A stretch of DNA of 64,000 bases from Burkholderia catarinensis (GCF_001883705.2 NZ_MDEQ02000011.1:62001-126000), one strand, 5' to 3'. Counted from the first letter of the stretch, positions 11,410 to 22,439 are shown. The notes: generated by a model from the sequence alone, not told the origin. Made by a program: numbers and translations.

Positions 11410-12477
11410 ATGTTCACGCTTTCCGATTTCGATTTCAATCTGCCGCCCGAGCTGATTGCACAAACCGCGCTGCCCGATCGCACCGCGAGCCGCCTGCTCG
11501 AGGTCGACCGCACCGTCGAGCCCGCGCGCTTCGTCGACCGCCGTTTCGCCGAGCTGCCGTCGTGCATCGCGCCCGGCGACCTGCTCGTCTTCAACGATAC
11601 CAAGGTGCTGAAGGCGCGTTTCTTCGGCCAGAAGGCCAGCGGCGGCAAGATCGAGGTGCTGATCGAACGCGTGACGGGCACGCACACGGCACTCGCGCAG
11701 ATCCGCGCGAGCAAGTCGCCGGGCGCCGGCACGACGCTGCGTCTCGCCGATGCGTTCGACGTGACGGTCGGCGAGCGGGTCGAGCCGTTCTTCACGCTGC
11801 ACTTCCCCGAGCCGTGCCTCGTGCTGATCGAGCAGTACGGCCGCCTGCCGCTGCCGCCGTATATCGAGCACGATCCGGACGCGACCGACGAGACGCGCTA
11901 CCAGACCGTCTACGCGAGCAACCCGGGCGCGGTCGCCGCGCCGACGGCCGGGTTGCACTTCGACAAGCCGCTGCTCGACAAGCTCGACGCGATGGGCGTC
12001 GAACGCGCGACGCTGACGCTGCACGTCGGCGCCGGCACGTTCCAGCCGGTGCGCGTCGACAACATCGCCGAGCACAAGATGCACAGCGAGTGGTACGACC
12101 TGCCGCAGTCGCTCGTCGACCGGATCGCCGCGACCCGCGCGCGCGGCGGCAACGTGATCGCGGTCGGTACGACGTCGATGCGCGCGCTCGAAGCCGCCGC
12201 GCGCGCGGCCGACGAAGCGGGCCGCCCGCTCGCGGCAACGCAGGCCGAGACCGACATCTTCATCACGCCCGGCTATCGTTTCCGCGTGGTCGACCGGCTC
12301 GTCACGAACTTCCACCTGCCGAAGTCGACGCTGCTGATGCTCGTATCCGCGTTCGCGGGCGTCGAGACGATCCGCGCCGCGTACCGGCATGCGATCGACG
12401 AACGCTACCGCTTCTTCAGCTATGGCGACGCGATGCTGCTCACGCGGCGCGATACGCCGGAGGCGCCGCGCGCGTAA
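11410..12477 (+). CDS. queA: S-adenosylmethionine:tRNA ribosyltransferase-isomerase
   Basis: Catalyses the penultimate step of queuosine synthesis, transferring and isomerising ribose from SAM to 7-aminomethyl-7-deazaguanine in tRNA. The 355-residue protein starts [18 protein letters not shown] and includes [37 protein letters not shown] and [18 protein letters not shown], hallmark QueA segments. The ATG at 11410 was preferred over longer open sequence upstream because family members begin here. A TACAAT -10-like box at 11272-11277 would give a leader of about 125 nt. tgt follows, so consecutive pathway steps are clustered. Confidence 0.96.
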   Translation: MFTLSDFDFNLPPELIAQTALPDRTASRLLEVDRTVEPARFVDRRFAELPSCIAPGDLLVFNDTKVLKARFFGQKASGGKIEVLIERVTGTHTALAQIRASKSPGAGTTLRLADAFDVTVGERVEPFFTLHFPEPCLVLIEQYGRLPLPPYIEHDPDATDETRYQTVYASNPGAVAAPTAGLHFDKPLLDKLDAMGVERATLTLHVGAGTFQPVRVDNIAEHKMHSEWYDLPQSLVDRIAATRARGGNVIAVGTTSMRALEAAARAADEAGRPLAATQAETDIFITPGYRFRVVDRLVTNFHLPKSTLLMLVSAFAGVETIRAAYRHAIDERYRFFSYGDAMLLTRRDTPEAPRA

Positions 12478-13800
<1,323 letters not shown>

Positions 13801-13834
13801 CCGGCAGGCGGCCCGCGCGGCTGCCCGCGCGGCG

Positions 13835-13854
13835 ACACGTCACATAGGACGTGT
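13835..13854 (+). repeat. Short inverted repeat after tgt
   Basis: ACACGTC - ACATAG - GACGTGT, 34 bp after the tgt stop and about 190 bp before yajC. There is no T-tract. It could be a weak transcription-end structure or an operator before the yajC-secDF operon. Confidence 0.35.
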
Positions 13855-14045
13855 ACTAAATAACACGCTCCATACGCCAACTGCGGCCGCCGAATATTAC
13901 AATTGCCTTTCCAGACAAGTCGTAACGGTGTCGGTTCGCGCTTTAACAGCTTGATCCGAAAGCGCATTTGCCGAGCCGTTTGCGCATGGGGCCGGTGGTA
14001 GAATAACCGGCTTATTTTTCGATCTTCCCCTACGGAGAGACCAAC

Positions 14046-14369
14046 GTGCCGTTCATTTCCAATGCCTTCGCGCAAGGCGCCGGTGGCGCCGAATCGAGCC
14101 TGATGAGCTTCCTGCCGCTCATCCTGATGTTCGCCGTGCTCTACTTCATCATGATCCGTCCGCAGATGAAGCGGCAGAAGGAGCACCGCAACATGCTCTC
14201 GGCCATGGCGAAGGGCGACGAAGTCGTCACGAGCGGCGGCCTCGTCGGCAAGGTGACGAAGGTCACCGAAGGCTACATCGGCGTCGAAATCGCCGAAGGC
14301 ACTGAAATCACCGTGCAGAAGGCTGCAGTCACGACCATTCTGCCGAAGGGCACGATCAAGTCGCTGTAA
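14046..14369 (+). CDS. yajC: Preprotein translocase auxiliary subunit YajC
   Basis: Small inner-membrane partner of SecDF in the Sec holotranslocon. It has 107 residues with one transmembrane helix (about residues 17-37, SLMSFLPLILMFAVLYFIMIRPQ). The cytoplasmic YajC domain follows (MKRQKEHRNMLSAMAKGDEVVTSGGLVGKV). The start is GTG at 14046 behind CGGAGAGACCAAC; no ATG fits. A TAGAAT box lies about 40 bp upstream. secD and secF follow on the same strand. Confidence 0.95.
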   Translation: MPFISNAFAQGAGGAESSLMSFLPLILMFAVLYFIMIRPQMKRQKEHRNMLSAMAKGDEVVTSGGLVGKVTKVTEGYIGVEIAEGTEITVQKAAVTTILPKGTIKSL

Positions 14370-14381
14370 GCCCTTCACCGA

Positions 14382-14440
14382 GCGTCCGGCTCCCCGCGCC
14401 GTGCCCGCCTGAGAGAGCGGGCCGCCGCGGCGCCGGACGC
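14382..14440 (+). repeat. Structured spacer between yajC and secD
   Basis: An outer inverted repeat GCGTCCGGC (14382-14390) / GCCGGACGC (14432-14440) encloses an inner stem GCCCGC (14403-14408) / GCGGGC (14417-14422). It has no U-tract, so it is an mRNA structure between cotranscribed genes, perhaps for mRNA stability or translation control of secD. Confidence 0.4.
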
Positions 14441-14475
14441 GACGCTTTCACGCCAACCACCCGTTCGGCTCCCTC

Positions 14476-16497
14476 ATGAATCGTTATCCACTCTGGAAAT
14501 ATGTCGTGATGGTCGTGGCGCTCGCCATCGGCCTTCTGTACACATTGCCCAACTTCTTCGGCGAAGCGCCGGCGGTGCAGGTGTCGAGCGGCAAGGCCAC
14601 GGTCAAGCTCGACTCGACCACGCTGACCCAGGTCGAATCGGCGCTCGCATCCGCGCAGATCGCGCCGGACGACGTCACCTTCGAGAACACGGCGGCCAAC
14701 GCGAACATCCGCGTGCGCCTGAAGGACACCGATACGCAGCTGCGCGTCAAGGACCTGCTGCAGAAGTCGCTGAACGCCGATCCGAACGATCCGCAGTACG
14801 TCGTCGCACTGAACCTGCAGAGCGCGTCGCCGCGCTGGCTGACCGCACTGCACGCACTGCCGATGTACCTCGGCCTCGACCTGCGCGGCGGCGTCCACTT
14901 CCTGCTCCAGGTCGACATGACGGGCGCGCTCACGAAGAAGCTCGACTCCGACGCTTCCGATGCGCGCACGCTGCTGCGCGACAAGAACATCCGCGACGGC
15001 GGCGTGAGCCGCGTCGACCAGTCCGTGGTCGTCAACTTCAGCGATGCGCAGACGGCGGAAGACGCCCGCAAGGTGCTCGCGCTGTCGATCACCGAACTGC
15101 AATGGGCGACCCAGCCCGGCGGCGGCGGCACGCAAGTCGTCGGCACGTTCACGCCGGCCGTGCAGAAGTCCGTCGAGGACGCCGCGCTCAAGCAGAACCT
15201 GACGACGCTCCACAACCGCGTGAACGAACTCGGCGTGTCGGAGCCGATCCTGCAGCAGCAGGGCAGCGACCGCATCGTCGTCGAACTGCCGGGCGTGCAG
15301 GACACCGCGAAGGCGAAGGACATCATCGGCCGCACCGCGACGCTCGAGGCGCGCCTCGCCGACCCGATCAACACGCACCCGAACCCGAACGACCCCGTGC
15401 CGCCGGGCGAGGAGCTGTTCACGCAGGGCAACCAGGCGCCCGTGCTGCTGAAGAAGGACGTGATCTTCACGGGCGACCGCATCATCGATGCGTCGGCCGG
15501 CTTCGACGAACACCAGCGTCCGTCGGTCAACATCCGCCTCGACTCGGCGGGCGGGCGCTCGGTGCGCACGGTGTCGCGCGACAACATCGGCAAGCCGATG
15601 GCGATGGTGCTGTTCGAGAAGGGCAAGGGCGAAGTGCTGACGGTCGCGACGATCCAGTCCGAACTCGGCGACCGCTTCCAGATCACGGGCCAGCCGACGC
15701 CGCAGGCCGCGGCCGACCTCGCGCTGCTGCTGCGCGCCGGTTCGCTCGCCGCTCCGATGGACATCATCGAGGAACGCACGATCGGCCCGAGCCTCGGCGC
15801 CGACAACATCAAGATGGGCGTCCACTCGGTGATCTGGGGCTTCTGCGCGATCGCCGTGTTCATGATCGCGTATTACATGCTGTTCGGCGTGGTCTCGGTG
15901 ATCGGCCTGTCGGTGAACCTGCTGCTGCTCGTCGCCGTGCTGTCGCTGATGCAGGCGACGCTGACGCTGCCCGGCATCGCCGCCATCGCGCTCGCGCTCG
16001 GCATGGCGATCGACTCGAACGTGCTGATCAACGAGCGTGTGCGTGAAGAACTGCGCGCCGGCCAGCCGCCGCAGCTCGCGATCCAGGCCGGCTACGCGCA
16101 CGCGTGGGCGACGATTCTCGACTCGAACGTCACGACGCTGATCGCCGGCCTCGCGCTGCTCGCGTTCGGCTCGGGCCCGGTTCGCGCGTTCGCGATCGTG
16201 CACTGCCTCGGTATCCTGACGTCGATGTTCTCCGCGGTGTTCTTCTCGCGCGGGATCGTCAACCTCTGGTACGGCGGCCGCAAGAAGCTGAAGTCGCTCG
16301 CGATCGGCCAGGTGTGGAAGCCGGAAGGCGCCGCTGCCGCCGCAACGTTCACCGATGCGGACGAATCGACCGACACCGCGCGCGCCGCGAAGCTCGCCGC
16401 GCCCGCGAAGGACAACGCGCCGCGCACCGGCAAGCCGCAACTGCGCAACCGCGCGCAGCAAGGCGTGTCGCAGAAGAAACCGGGCTCGACCCAATAA
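14476..16497 (+). CDS. secD: Protein translocase subunit SecD
   Basis: Inner-membrane RND-like subunit that uses the proton motive force to help release translocated proteins at the periplasmic face. The protein has 673 residues. TM1 is at residues 9-28 (YVVMVVALAIGLLYTLPNFF), followed by a large periplasmic P1 domain starting with the YLGLDLRGGVHFLLQVD motif. Five helices follow from residue about 455. MAIDSNVLINERVREELR is the conserved motif between TM4 and TM5. A Lys/Ala-rich cytoplasmic tail of about 60 residues follows. There is no clear Shine-Dalgarno before ATG 14476. Confidence 0.97.
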   Translation: MNRYPLWKYVVMVVALAIGLLYTLPNFFGEAPAVQVSSGKATVKLDSTTLTQVESALASAQIAPDDVTFENTAANANIRVRLKDTDTQLRVKDLLQKSLNADPNDPQYVVALNLQSASPRWLTALHALPMYLGLDLRGGVHFLLQVDMTGALTKKLDSDASDARTLLRDKNIRDGGVSRVDQSVVVNFSDAQTAEDARKVLALSITELQWATQPGGGGTQVVGTFTPAVQKSVEDAALKQNLTTLHNRVNELGVSEPILQQQGSDRIVVELPGVQDTAKAKDIIGRTATLEARLADPINTHPNPNDPVPPGEELFTQGNQAPVLLKKDVIFTGDRIIDASAGFDEHQRPSVNIRLDSAGGRSVRTVSRDNIGKPMAMVLFEKGKGEVLTVATIQSELGDRFQITGQPTPQAAADLALLLRAGSLAAPMDIIEERTIGPSLGADNIKMGVHSVIWGFCAIAVFMIAYYMLFGVVSVIGLSVNLLLLVAVLSLMQATLTLPGIAAIALALGMAIDSNVLINERVREELRAGQPPQLAIQAGYAHAWATILDSNVTTLIAGLALLAFGSGPVRAFAIVHCLGILTSMFSAVFFSRGIVNLWYGGRKKLKSLAIGQVWKPEGAAAAATFTDADESTDTARAAKLAAPAKDNAPRTGKPQLRNRAQQGVSQKKPGSTQ

Positions 16498-16515
16498 GGC
16501 CCCGGAGACCAGACC

Positions 16516-17466
16516 ATGGAATTTTTCCGCATCCGTAAAGACATTCCGTTCATGCGGCACGCGCTGGTGTTCAACGTGATCTCGCTGGTCACGTTCCTCG
16601 CCGCCGTGTTCTTCCTGTTCCACCGCGGGCTGCACCTGTCCGTCGAATTCACCGGCGGTACGGTGATCGAGGTGCAGTACCAGCAGGCCGCGCAGCTCGA
16701 ACCGGTGCGCGCGACGCTCGGCAAGCTCGGCTACGCCGACGCGCAGGTGCAGAACTTCGGCACGTCGCGCAACGTGCTGATCCGCCTGCAGCTGAAGGAA
16801 GGCCTCACGTCCGCGCAGCAGAGCGACCAGGTGATGGGCGCGCTGAAGGCGCAGAGCCCGGACGTCACGCTGCAGCGCGTCGAGTTCGTCGGCCCGCAGG
16901 TCGGCCGGGAGCTCGCGACCGACGGCCTGCTCGCGCTCGCGTGCGTCGTGATCGGCATCGTGATCTACCTGTCGTTCCGCTTCGAATGGAAGTATGCCGT
17001 CGCCGGCATCATCGCCAACCTGCACGACGTCGTGATCATTCTCGGCTTCTTCGCGTTCTTCCAGTGGGAGTTCTCGCTGGCGGTGCTCGCGGCGATCCTC
17101 GCGGTGCTCGGCTACTCGGTCAACGAGTCGGTCGTCATCTTCGACCGGATCCGCGAAACGTTCCGCCGCGAACGCAAGATGAGCGTGCAGGAAGTGATCA
17201 ACCACGCGATCACGACCACGATGTCGCGAACGATCATCACGCACACGTCGACGGAAATGATGGTGCTGTCGATGTTCTTCTTCGGCGGCCCGACGCTGCA
17301 CTACTTCGCGCTCGCGCTGACGGTCGGCATCATGTTCGGCATCTACTCGTCGGTGTTCGTCGCGGGCTCGCTCGCGATGTGGCTCGGCATCAAGCGCGAA
17401 GACCTGATCAAGGACAAGAAGACCGCGCACGATCCGGACGATCCGAACGCGGGCGCGCAGGTTTAA
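16516..17466 (+). CDS. secF: Protein translocase subunit SecF
   Basis: Partner of SecD in the YajC-SecD-SecF complex. It has 316 residues: TM1 near residues 17-37, the SecF periplasmic motif LSVEFTGGTVIEV, then five helices. The signature NESVVIFDRIRE lies near residue 210. ATG 16516 is 18 bp after the secD stop with GGAGACC upstream. The operon closes at the strong hairpin 17491-17524. Confidence 0.97.
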   Translation: MEFFRIRKDIPFMRHALVFNVISLVTFLAAVFFLFHRGLHLSVEFTGGTVIEVQYQQAAQLEPVRATLGKLGYADAQVQNFGTSRNVLIRLQLKEGLTSAQQSDQVMGALKAQSPDVTLQRVEFVGPQVGRELATDGLLALACVVIGIVIYLSFRFEWKYAVAGIIANLHDVVIILGFFAFFQWEFSLAVLAAILAVLGYSVNESVVIFDRIRETFRRERKMSVQEVINHAITTTMSRTIITHTSTEMMVLSMFFFGGPTLHYFALALTVGIMFGIYSSVFVAGSLAMWLGIKREDLIKDKKTAHDPDDPNAGAQV

Positions 17467-17490
17467 GCGCCGCGCCGTTTCGGCAAACGC

Positions 17491-17524
17491 AAAAAGGCTG
17501 GTCCTGTCGGACCGGCCTTTTTTT
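17491..17524 (+). terminator. Rho-independent terminator of yajC-secD-secF
   Basis: AAAAAGGCTGGTCC - TGTC - GGACCGGCCTTTTT with one T-G wobble, followed by further T residues. 24 bp after the secF stop. Confidence 0.92.
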
Positions 17525-17674
17525 CATCCGCGGGCCGCTGCCGCGCGGCGCGCGGCCGGCCCGACATGCACCGTCACGGGCGTCGGCTACAATCGTCACC
17601 GCCCTGCCCCGTTGCATGCCGGCCGCGCGCTGGCCGGCAAGCATCCTCGCCACCCGTCCGAACGTGCAGTCCCG

Positions 17675-19204
17675 ATGATGCCTTCCATGCGTGTCGTTCG
17701 TCGCCTCGCCGTCTGCGCAACCGTCGCGGCCGTGCTCCTGCCGCGCGCGTCATCCGCCGGCGCCCAGCCGGCATCCGCTCCACCCGCCGCTTCGCCTTCC
17801 GCCGCCCAACCGCCGTCGCCCTGCCCGTCCGACTGGGAACCGCAACTCTGCGAACTGAAGGCGGCCGTCGAAGTACTGAAGCAGCAGCACCTGACCGACG
17901 TCGACATCGGCGCGCTGCTCGATGCCACCGTGCACGAAGGCATGAAGACGCTGCCGCACGCGCGCTTCTTCAACGCGAAGGAGCGGCAAGAGCAGCTCGA
18001 CGACGAGCGGCGTGCCCGCGACGGCACGCCGGGCATCGGGATCGTGTTCGAGACGCGGCCCGACGGGCTGCACATCATCGACGTGATTCCCGATGCGCCC
18101 GCCGAGAAGGCCGGCGTGCGTCCGGACGATCTCGTCGTCGCGATGAACGACAAAAGCGTCGTCGGCATCGACAGCGGCGAGCTCGTGAAACTCGCGAAAG
18201 GCGACGCGGGCGTCCCGCTAAAGCTCACGGTGCAGCGCGGCCCGAACCATGCGGTGCTGAGCTTCGCGCCCGTGCGCGCGATCGTCAAGCCGCATCCGGC
18301 GATCGCGAAGCGGCTCGACGGCGACATCCTGTACACGCGGCTGTCGAACTTTCCGGAACCGGCGGTCGGCGACTACATCGACGCGGTGCAGGCCGCGCGC
18401 CGCGCGGGCCCGCCGGCGAAAGGCATGATTCTCGACCTGCGCATCAACGGCGGCGGCGCGCTCAATGCGGCGATCGGCATCACCGCGCTGTTCGCGGGAC
18501 GCGACCGCACCGCGATGGTGACGGTCGAGCGCGGCGACGCCAACCGCCGCCGCTACACGACCAACTGGCCCGACTACGCGCTGCCGGTCATGCACGGTCA
18601 GGATCCGCTCGCACCGCTGCAGGCCGACGACTGGTGGCGCACCGTGCCGCTCGTCGTGCTCGTCGACGGACAGAGCGCGTCGGCCGCCGAAGCGACCGCG
18701 GCGGCGCTGAAGGATCTCGGCCGCGCGAAACTGCTCGGCATGCCGACCTACGGGAAGGGGCTCGCGCAGACCGGCGTCGACCTGATCGACGGCACGCGCC
18801 TGAATTTCACGTTCGCGCGCAACCTGCGGCCGAACGGCTGCCCGATGGATGGCTACGGCGTCGTGCCGGACTGGCTCGTGCCGCCGCGCGGCGACTCCGA
18901 CGTCGACGGCGTGCTGCTGTGGTACCGGGAAGCCGATCTCCCCCGCGCACCGTATGCGGACCAACTGGCACCCGACCCGTTCGCGCAGGTGCGCAAGGAA
19001 CGGCAGGCACTGCGCGAGCAGCGCGTGCGCGAGAAGGTCGATACGTCGAAGAGCGCGGCGCTGCCGCAGCGCGCATTCGGCACGGCCGCCGACTGGCAGC
19101 TTCAGCAGGCGCTCGCCGCGCTCGCGGGGCGCCCGGTCCGGACCATCGATGCACCGGCGCAACTGATGCCCGCGCAGCCCGTGTGCGAGCGCGGCGGCAA
19201 CTGA
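17675..19204 (+). CDS. S41 family C-terminal-processing-type peptidase
   Basis: Exported serine protease of the CtpA/tail-specific family. The N-terminus MMPSMRVVRRLAVCATVAAV followed by a proline/alanine/serine-rich stretch looks like a signal sequence and linker. A PDZ domain (GIGIVFETRPDG...VIPDAPAEKAGVRPDD) covers about residues 120-205, and the S41 catalytic domain follows. The Ser-Lys pair is visible: Ser in LVDGQSASAAEATAAAL and Lys in TYGKGLAQT, so it should be active. Length is 509 residues; I used ATG 17675 because it directly opens the signal-like segment, not the earlier ATG at 17612. Convergent with an MFS gene, with no operon partner. The substrate is unknown. Confidence 0.88.
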   Translation: MMPSMRVVRRLAVCATVAAVLLPRASSAGAQPASAPPAASPSAAQPPSPCPSDWEPQLCELKAAVEVLKQQHLTDVDIGALLDATVHEGMKTLPHARFFNAKERQEQLDDERRARDGTPGIGIVFETRPDGLHIIDVIPDAPAEKAGVRPDDLVVAMNDKSVVGIDSGELVKLAKGDAGVPLKLTVQRGPNHAVLSFAPVRAIVKPHPAIAKRLDGDILYTRLSNFPEPAVGDYIDAVQAARRAGPPAKGMILDLRINGGGALNAAIGITALFAGRDRTAMVTVERGDANRRRYTTNWPDYALPVMHGQDPLAPLQADDWWRTVPLVVLVDGQSASAAEATAAALKDLGRAKLLGMPTYGKGLAQTGVDLIDGTRLNFTFARNLRPNGCPMDGYGVVPDWLVPPRGDSDVDGVLLWYREADLPRAPYADQLAPDPFAQVRKERQALREQRVREKVDTSKSAALPQRAFGTAADWQLQQALAALAGRPVRTIDAPAQLMPAQPVCERGGN

Positions 19205-19220
19205 CGCGCCGCCCGCCCTT

Positions 19221-20498
19221 TCAGCGGAACCCGAACCGCTTGCGCAGCACGATCAGCGCCGCGAGGCTCAGCACGGCCGCGAACATCAGGTAGAAGCTCG
19301 GCGCGGTCTTCATCCCGGTCGCGCGGATCAGCCACGCGATGATGAACGGCCCGAAGCCGCCGAAGATCGTCACCGCGACGTTATAGGCAAGCGACATCCC
19401 GGTCGTGCGCGTCTGCACCGGAAACACCTCGGACAAGAGGCCCGGCAGCGCCGCGAAGTAGCCCGTCATCAGGAACGCGAGCAGCACCTGCAGCGCGATC
19501 AGCGTGCCGAAGCCCGGATGCGCGACCAGATACGCGAACGCCGGATAGATCAGCACGAGAATGCCGACGGCCGGCGCGACCATCACGCGCACGCGGCCGT
19601 AGCGATCCGACCAGTGGCCGACGAGCGGCGCGAACGCCATCTGGATCACGCCGACGACGAGGATCGCCGCGAACGCGGCGGACGGCGCCAGGCCGAGCTG
19701 CTTCACGCCGTAAGTCGGCATGAACAGCACGAGATAGGTCGCGACGGTGCCGAGCACGACCGCACCCATCGCGGCGACCAGGCGCGCCTTGTGCGTCGCG
19801 AACGTGTCGCGCAGCGGGTTCGCGGTGCCTTCGGCCGCGAGGAATTCGGGCGTCTCGTCGACCTTCGTGCGGATGTAGTACGCGACGGGCCCGAGCAGCA
19901 GCCCGAAGAAGAACGGCACGCGCCAGCCCCACGAAGCCATCTGCGCGGCCGTGAGCTGCGCGTTCAGCACGGTGCCGAAGCCGGCGGCGAGCAGCGTCGT
20001 GAGCCCCTGGCTCGCGACCTGCCAGCTCGCGAAGAAGCCGCGCCGGCCCGGCACGTGTTCGGCGAGGAACGCGGTCGCGCTGCCGAACTCGCCGCCGGCC
20101 GAGAAGCCCTGCATCAGCCGCGCGGCGACGAGGATCACCGGCGCGGCGACGCCGATCGTCCCGTAGGTCGGCAGCACCGCGATGATCAGCGTGCCGGCCA
20201 TCATCAGCAGGATCGACAGCGTGAGCGCGGCCTTGCGGCCCGCACGGTCGGCATACGCGCCGAGCACGATCGCGCCGAGCGGCCGCATGAAGAACGACAC
20301 GCCGAACGTGCCGAGCGTGAGCAGCAGCGACACGGTGTCGTTGCCGGCCGGAAAGAACAGCTTTGCGATCGTCACCGCGAAGAAGCCGTAGACGACGAGA
20401 TCGAACCACTCGAGCGCATTGCCGATCGACGCGGCGACCACCGCGCGCCACACGCGCGGCGACGAGGCTATGGAACGGGGCTGCGTGGCGGCATGCAT
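19221..20498 (-). CDS. MFS transporter of the metabolite:H+ symporter (MHS) family
   Basis: A 425-residue polytopic inner-membrane protein with 12 predicted helices. MHS-type signatures include SIGNALEWFDLVVYGFFAV at helix 1, FFMRPLGAIVLGAYADRAGRKAAL between helices 2 and 3, and RLMQGFSAGGEFGSATAFLAEHVPGRRG after helix 4. Relatives carry citrate, alpha-ketoglutarate, proline/betaine or shikimate; the substrate here cannot be read from sequence. The start at ATG 20498 has AAGGAGATCGCCG before it; a longer frame upstream has no conserved sequence. Confidence 0.88.
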   Translation of the reverse strand: MHAATQPRSIASSPRVWRAVVAASIGNALEWFDLVVYGFFAVTIAKLFFPAGNDTVSLLLTLGTFGVSFFMRPLGAIVLGAYADRAGRKAALTLSILLMMAGTLIIAVLPTYGTIGVAAPVILVAARLMQGFSAGGEFGSATAFLAEHVPGRRGFFASWQVASQGLTTLLAAGFGTVLNAQLTAAQMASWGWRVPFFFGLLLGPVAYYIRTKVDETPEFLAAEGTANPLRDTFATHKARLVAAMGAVVLGTVATYLVLFMPTYGVKQLGLAPSAAFAAILVVGVIQMAFAPLVGHWSDRYGRVRVMVAPAVGILVLIYPAFAYLVAHPGFGTLIALQVLLAFLMTGYFAALPGLLSEVFPVQTRTTGMSLAYNVAVTIFGGFGPFIIAWLIRATGMKTAPSFYLMFAAVLSLAALIVLRKRFGFR

Positions 20499-20573
20499 CG
20501 GCGATCTCCTTGGTCGTTGTACGTTCTGTGTTCCAGGCGGCCGCGCGCGCGGCGCTCGGGCGATTATAGGCGC

Positions 20574-20617
20574 GCAAAAAAAACCGCCGCGCCCCCGGTG
20601 ACGGGAGCGCGGCGGTT
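20574..20617 (-). terminator. Rho-independent terminator of the cybB-yceI operon
   Basis: AACCGCCGCGC (20582-20592) pairs with GCGCGGCGGTT (20607-20617). The minus strand continues into a run of 8 T. It lies 46 bp after the stop of the minus-strand YceI gene. Confidence 0.9.
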
Positions 20618-20663
20618 GGCACACGCGACGAGCCGGCGCAACGCGCCGACCCGGCCGGGCGCG

Positions 20664-21245
20664 TTACTGCTGCTTGACCGCTTCGGCCGTGATCAGCAGC
20701 TTCGTCTTCATCTTGAAGCCGTACTGCTTGCCGTAGTCGAGGCCGAAATCGTCGCGGCTGAATTCGCCGACCGCGTCGACGCCGCACACTTCACGCTTGA
20801 GCATCGGGTGCGGCATGCACTTGAACGAATCGATCTTCAGCGTGACCGGCTTCGTGACGCCATGCAGCGTCAGGTTGCCGACCACCGACACCGGCTTGTC
20901 GCCGTCGAACTTGATCGCGCCCTTGTAGATCGCCTGCGGGAACTTCGTCGCGTCGAAGAATTCGCCCGTCTGCAGGTGCTCGTCGAGCTTCGCGCTGCCC
21001 GTATGGATCGACGCGATGTCGGTCGTCACGTCGACCGTACCCGTCTTCGCCGCGCGGTCGAGCGTCACGGTGCCGCTCGACTTGTCGAACTTGCCGCGCC
21101 AGACCGACAGGCCGCCGAAGTGGTCGGCCTCGAAGCTCGGGTACGTGTGGCTCGGGTCGAACTGGTACGTTGCGCTGTCGGCGAACGCCGAGAACGACAG
21201 GGAAGCGGCCAGTGCGCCCGCGGCGATCATCAGATGCTTTTTCAA
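20664..21245 (-). CDS. YceI family periplasmic protein (second copy), TTG start
   Basis: Lipocalin-like YceI domain protein; relatives bind polyisoprenoids or are exported, and function is poorly defined. The 193-residue product has a signal peptide with a basic LKKH start, a hydrophobic core and AFADSA cleavage, then the YceI domain ([23 protein letters not shown]... [15 protein letters not shown]...). The start is chosen as TTG 21245, spaced behind AAGGAG; the first ATG (21230) would remove the basic residues of the signal. It is the last gene of a cytochrome b561/YceI/YceI operon. Confidence 0.88.
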   Translation of the reverse strand: MKKHLMIAAGALAASLSFSAFADSATYQFDPSHTYPSFEADHFGGLSVWRGKFDKSSGTVTLDRAAKTGTVDVTTDIASIHTGSAKLDEHLQTGEFFDATKFPQAIYKGAIKFDGDKPVSVVGNLTLHGVTKPVTLKIDSFKCMPHPMLKREVCGVDAVGEFSRDDFGLDYGKQYGFKMKTKLLITAEAVKQQ

Positions 21246-21309
21246 CTCTTTCTCCTTGGAACGGCGCCGCGCCCTCGCGCGGCATTCAGGTGAGGCGACA
21301 GCCCGCCGC

Positions 21310-21870
21310 TTACTTCGTGGCGACGAGATGGAACTTGATCTGCACTTCGTCCGCGACGATCGACGTGTCCTTCCATTCGCCGGTGCCGACGTTGAAGGCC
21401 GAACGCTTGATCGGCAGCACGCCGTCGAACGTCTGCGACGCGCCGCTTTGCGCAACCGTGACGGGCACCGTAACGGTCTCGGACTTGCCCTTGATCGTCA
21501 GCTTGCCGGTCACGTTGTACTTGTTGCCGCCCGCCGGCGCGATCGCCGACGACACGAACGTCGCCTGCGGATACGTCTTCGCATCGAACCAGTCCTTGCC
21601 GGCGACCTGGTCGTTGTACATCTTGTCGCCGAGGTCGAAGCTCGCGATGTCGATCGTCATCTGGGCGCTGCCCTGCGCGGCTTTCGCCGGGTCGAACTTC
21701 ACCTGCGCGGAAAACTTCTTGAACGCGCCTTCGGTCGGCACGTTCATCTGCTTCGACACGGCGGACACCTTGCTCTTCGCGAGATCGACATCGGCGAGCG
21801 CCGCGCCCGACGCGACAAGTGACACCGCGGCGAACGCGGTCAGCATGGAGCGGGAGAAAGACACTTTCAT
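21310..21870 (-). CDS. YceI family periplasmic protein (first copy)
   Basis: A 186-residue secreted YceI-domain protein with signal peptide [20 protein letters not shown] cleaved after ALA. The domain includes [26 protein letters not shown] and [19 protein letters not shown] 21870 follows AAGGATCCC. An alternative ATG at 21882 overlaps the stop of the cytochrome b561 gene (ATGA) and would add four residues, so translational coupling is possible. The second YceI copy follows 64 bp downstream. Confidence 0.9.
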   Translation of the reverse strand: MKVSFSRSMLTAFAAVSLVASGAALADVDLAKSKVSAVSKQMNVPTEGAFKKFSAQVKFDPAKAAQGSAQMTIDIASFDLGDKMYNDQVAGKDWFDAKTYPQATFVSSAIAPAGGNKYNVTGKLTIKGKSETVTVPVTVAQSGASQTFDGVLPIKRSAFNVGTGEWKDTSIVADEVQIKFHLVATK

Positions 21871-21878
21871 GGGATCCT

Positions 21879-22439
21879 TCATTTGGCAAAGGGAAGCATC
21901 CGCGACAGCAGGCCGTCGCGGTCCAACAACTGGTGCTTGAGCGCCGCGAGCACGTGCAGCGAGACGAGCGCAAGCAGAATGTAATTCAAAGACACGTGCA
22001 GCGTCTTGAAGGTTTCCTTGAGCACCGGATCGGGGTCGATCAGCCGCGGCAGCGGCACGATGCCGAGATAGACGACCGGGATGTTCGCCGCCGAGCTGTA
22101 CAGGTAGCCCGTGACCGGAATCACCAGCATCAGCGCGTACAGCAGGATGTGCACGCCGTGCGACGCCGCACGCTGCCACGCCGGCGTACCGCCGGGCAGC
22201 GCCGGTGCCGCGTGGGTCGCACGCCACAGCACACGGATGGCCGCCAGCGCGAACACCGTCACGCCGATCCACTTGTGCCACGAGAAGTACTTCAGCTTCG
22301 TCGGCGTGAAGCCGGGAATGTCCGTCATCACCCAGCCCAGCGCGAAGCCGCAGACGATCAGCAGCGCGATCAGCCAGTGCAGCGCGATCGCGGTCTGCGT
22401 ATAACGTACCGGCTTGGCCGGCAGCGAATTCGATGCCAT
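21879..22439 (-). CDS. Cytochrome b561 family protein
   Basis: A 186-residue inner-membrane di-haem cytochrome b of the CybB type, moving electrons between quinol and acceptors. Four hydrophobic helices are visible. Candidate haem-ligand histidines are in TAIALHWLIALLIV, YFSWHKWIGVTV, AASHGVHILLYAL and LVSLHVLAALKHQLL. It heads an operon with two YceI genes, a combination also seen in other proteobacteria and thought to involve quinone- or isoprenoid-linked chemistry in the periplasm (inference). Confidence 0.9.
   Translation of the reverse strand: MASNSLPAKPVRYTQTAIALHWLIALLIVCGFALGWVMTDIPGFTPTKLKYFSWHKWIGVTVFALAAIRVLWRATHAAPALPGGTPAWQRAASHGVHILLYALMLVIPVTGYLYSSAANIPVVYLGIVPLPRLIDPDPVLKETFKTLHVSLNYILLALVSLHVLAALKHQLLDRDGLLSRMLPFAK

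Noticed and set aside
14356-17430. A minus-strand open frame of more than 1000 codons opposite secD and secF
   Set aside because: Same pattern of an antisense GC-rich shadow; secD and secF are unmistakable on the plus strand.
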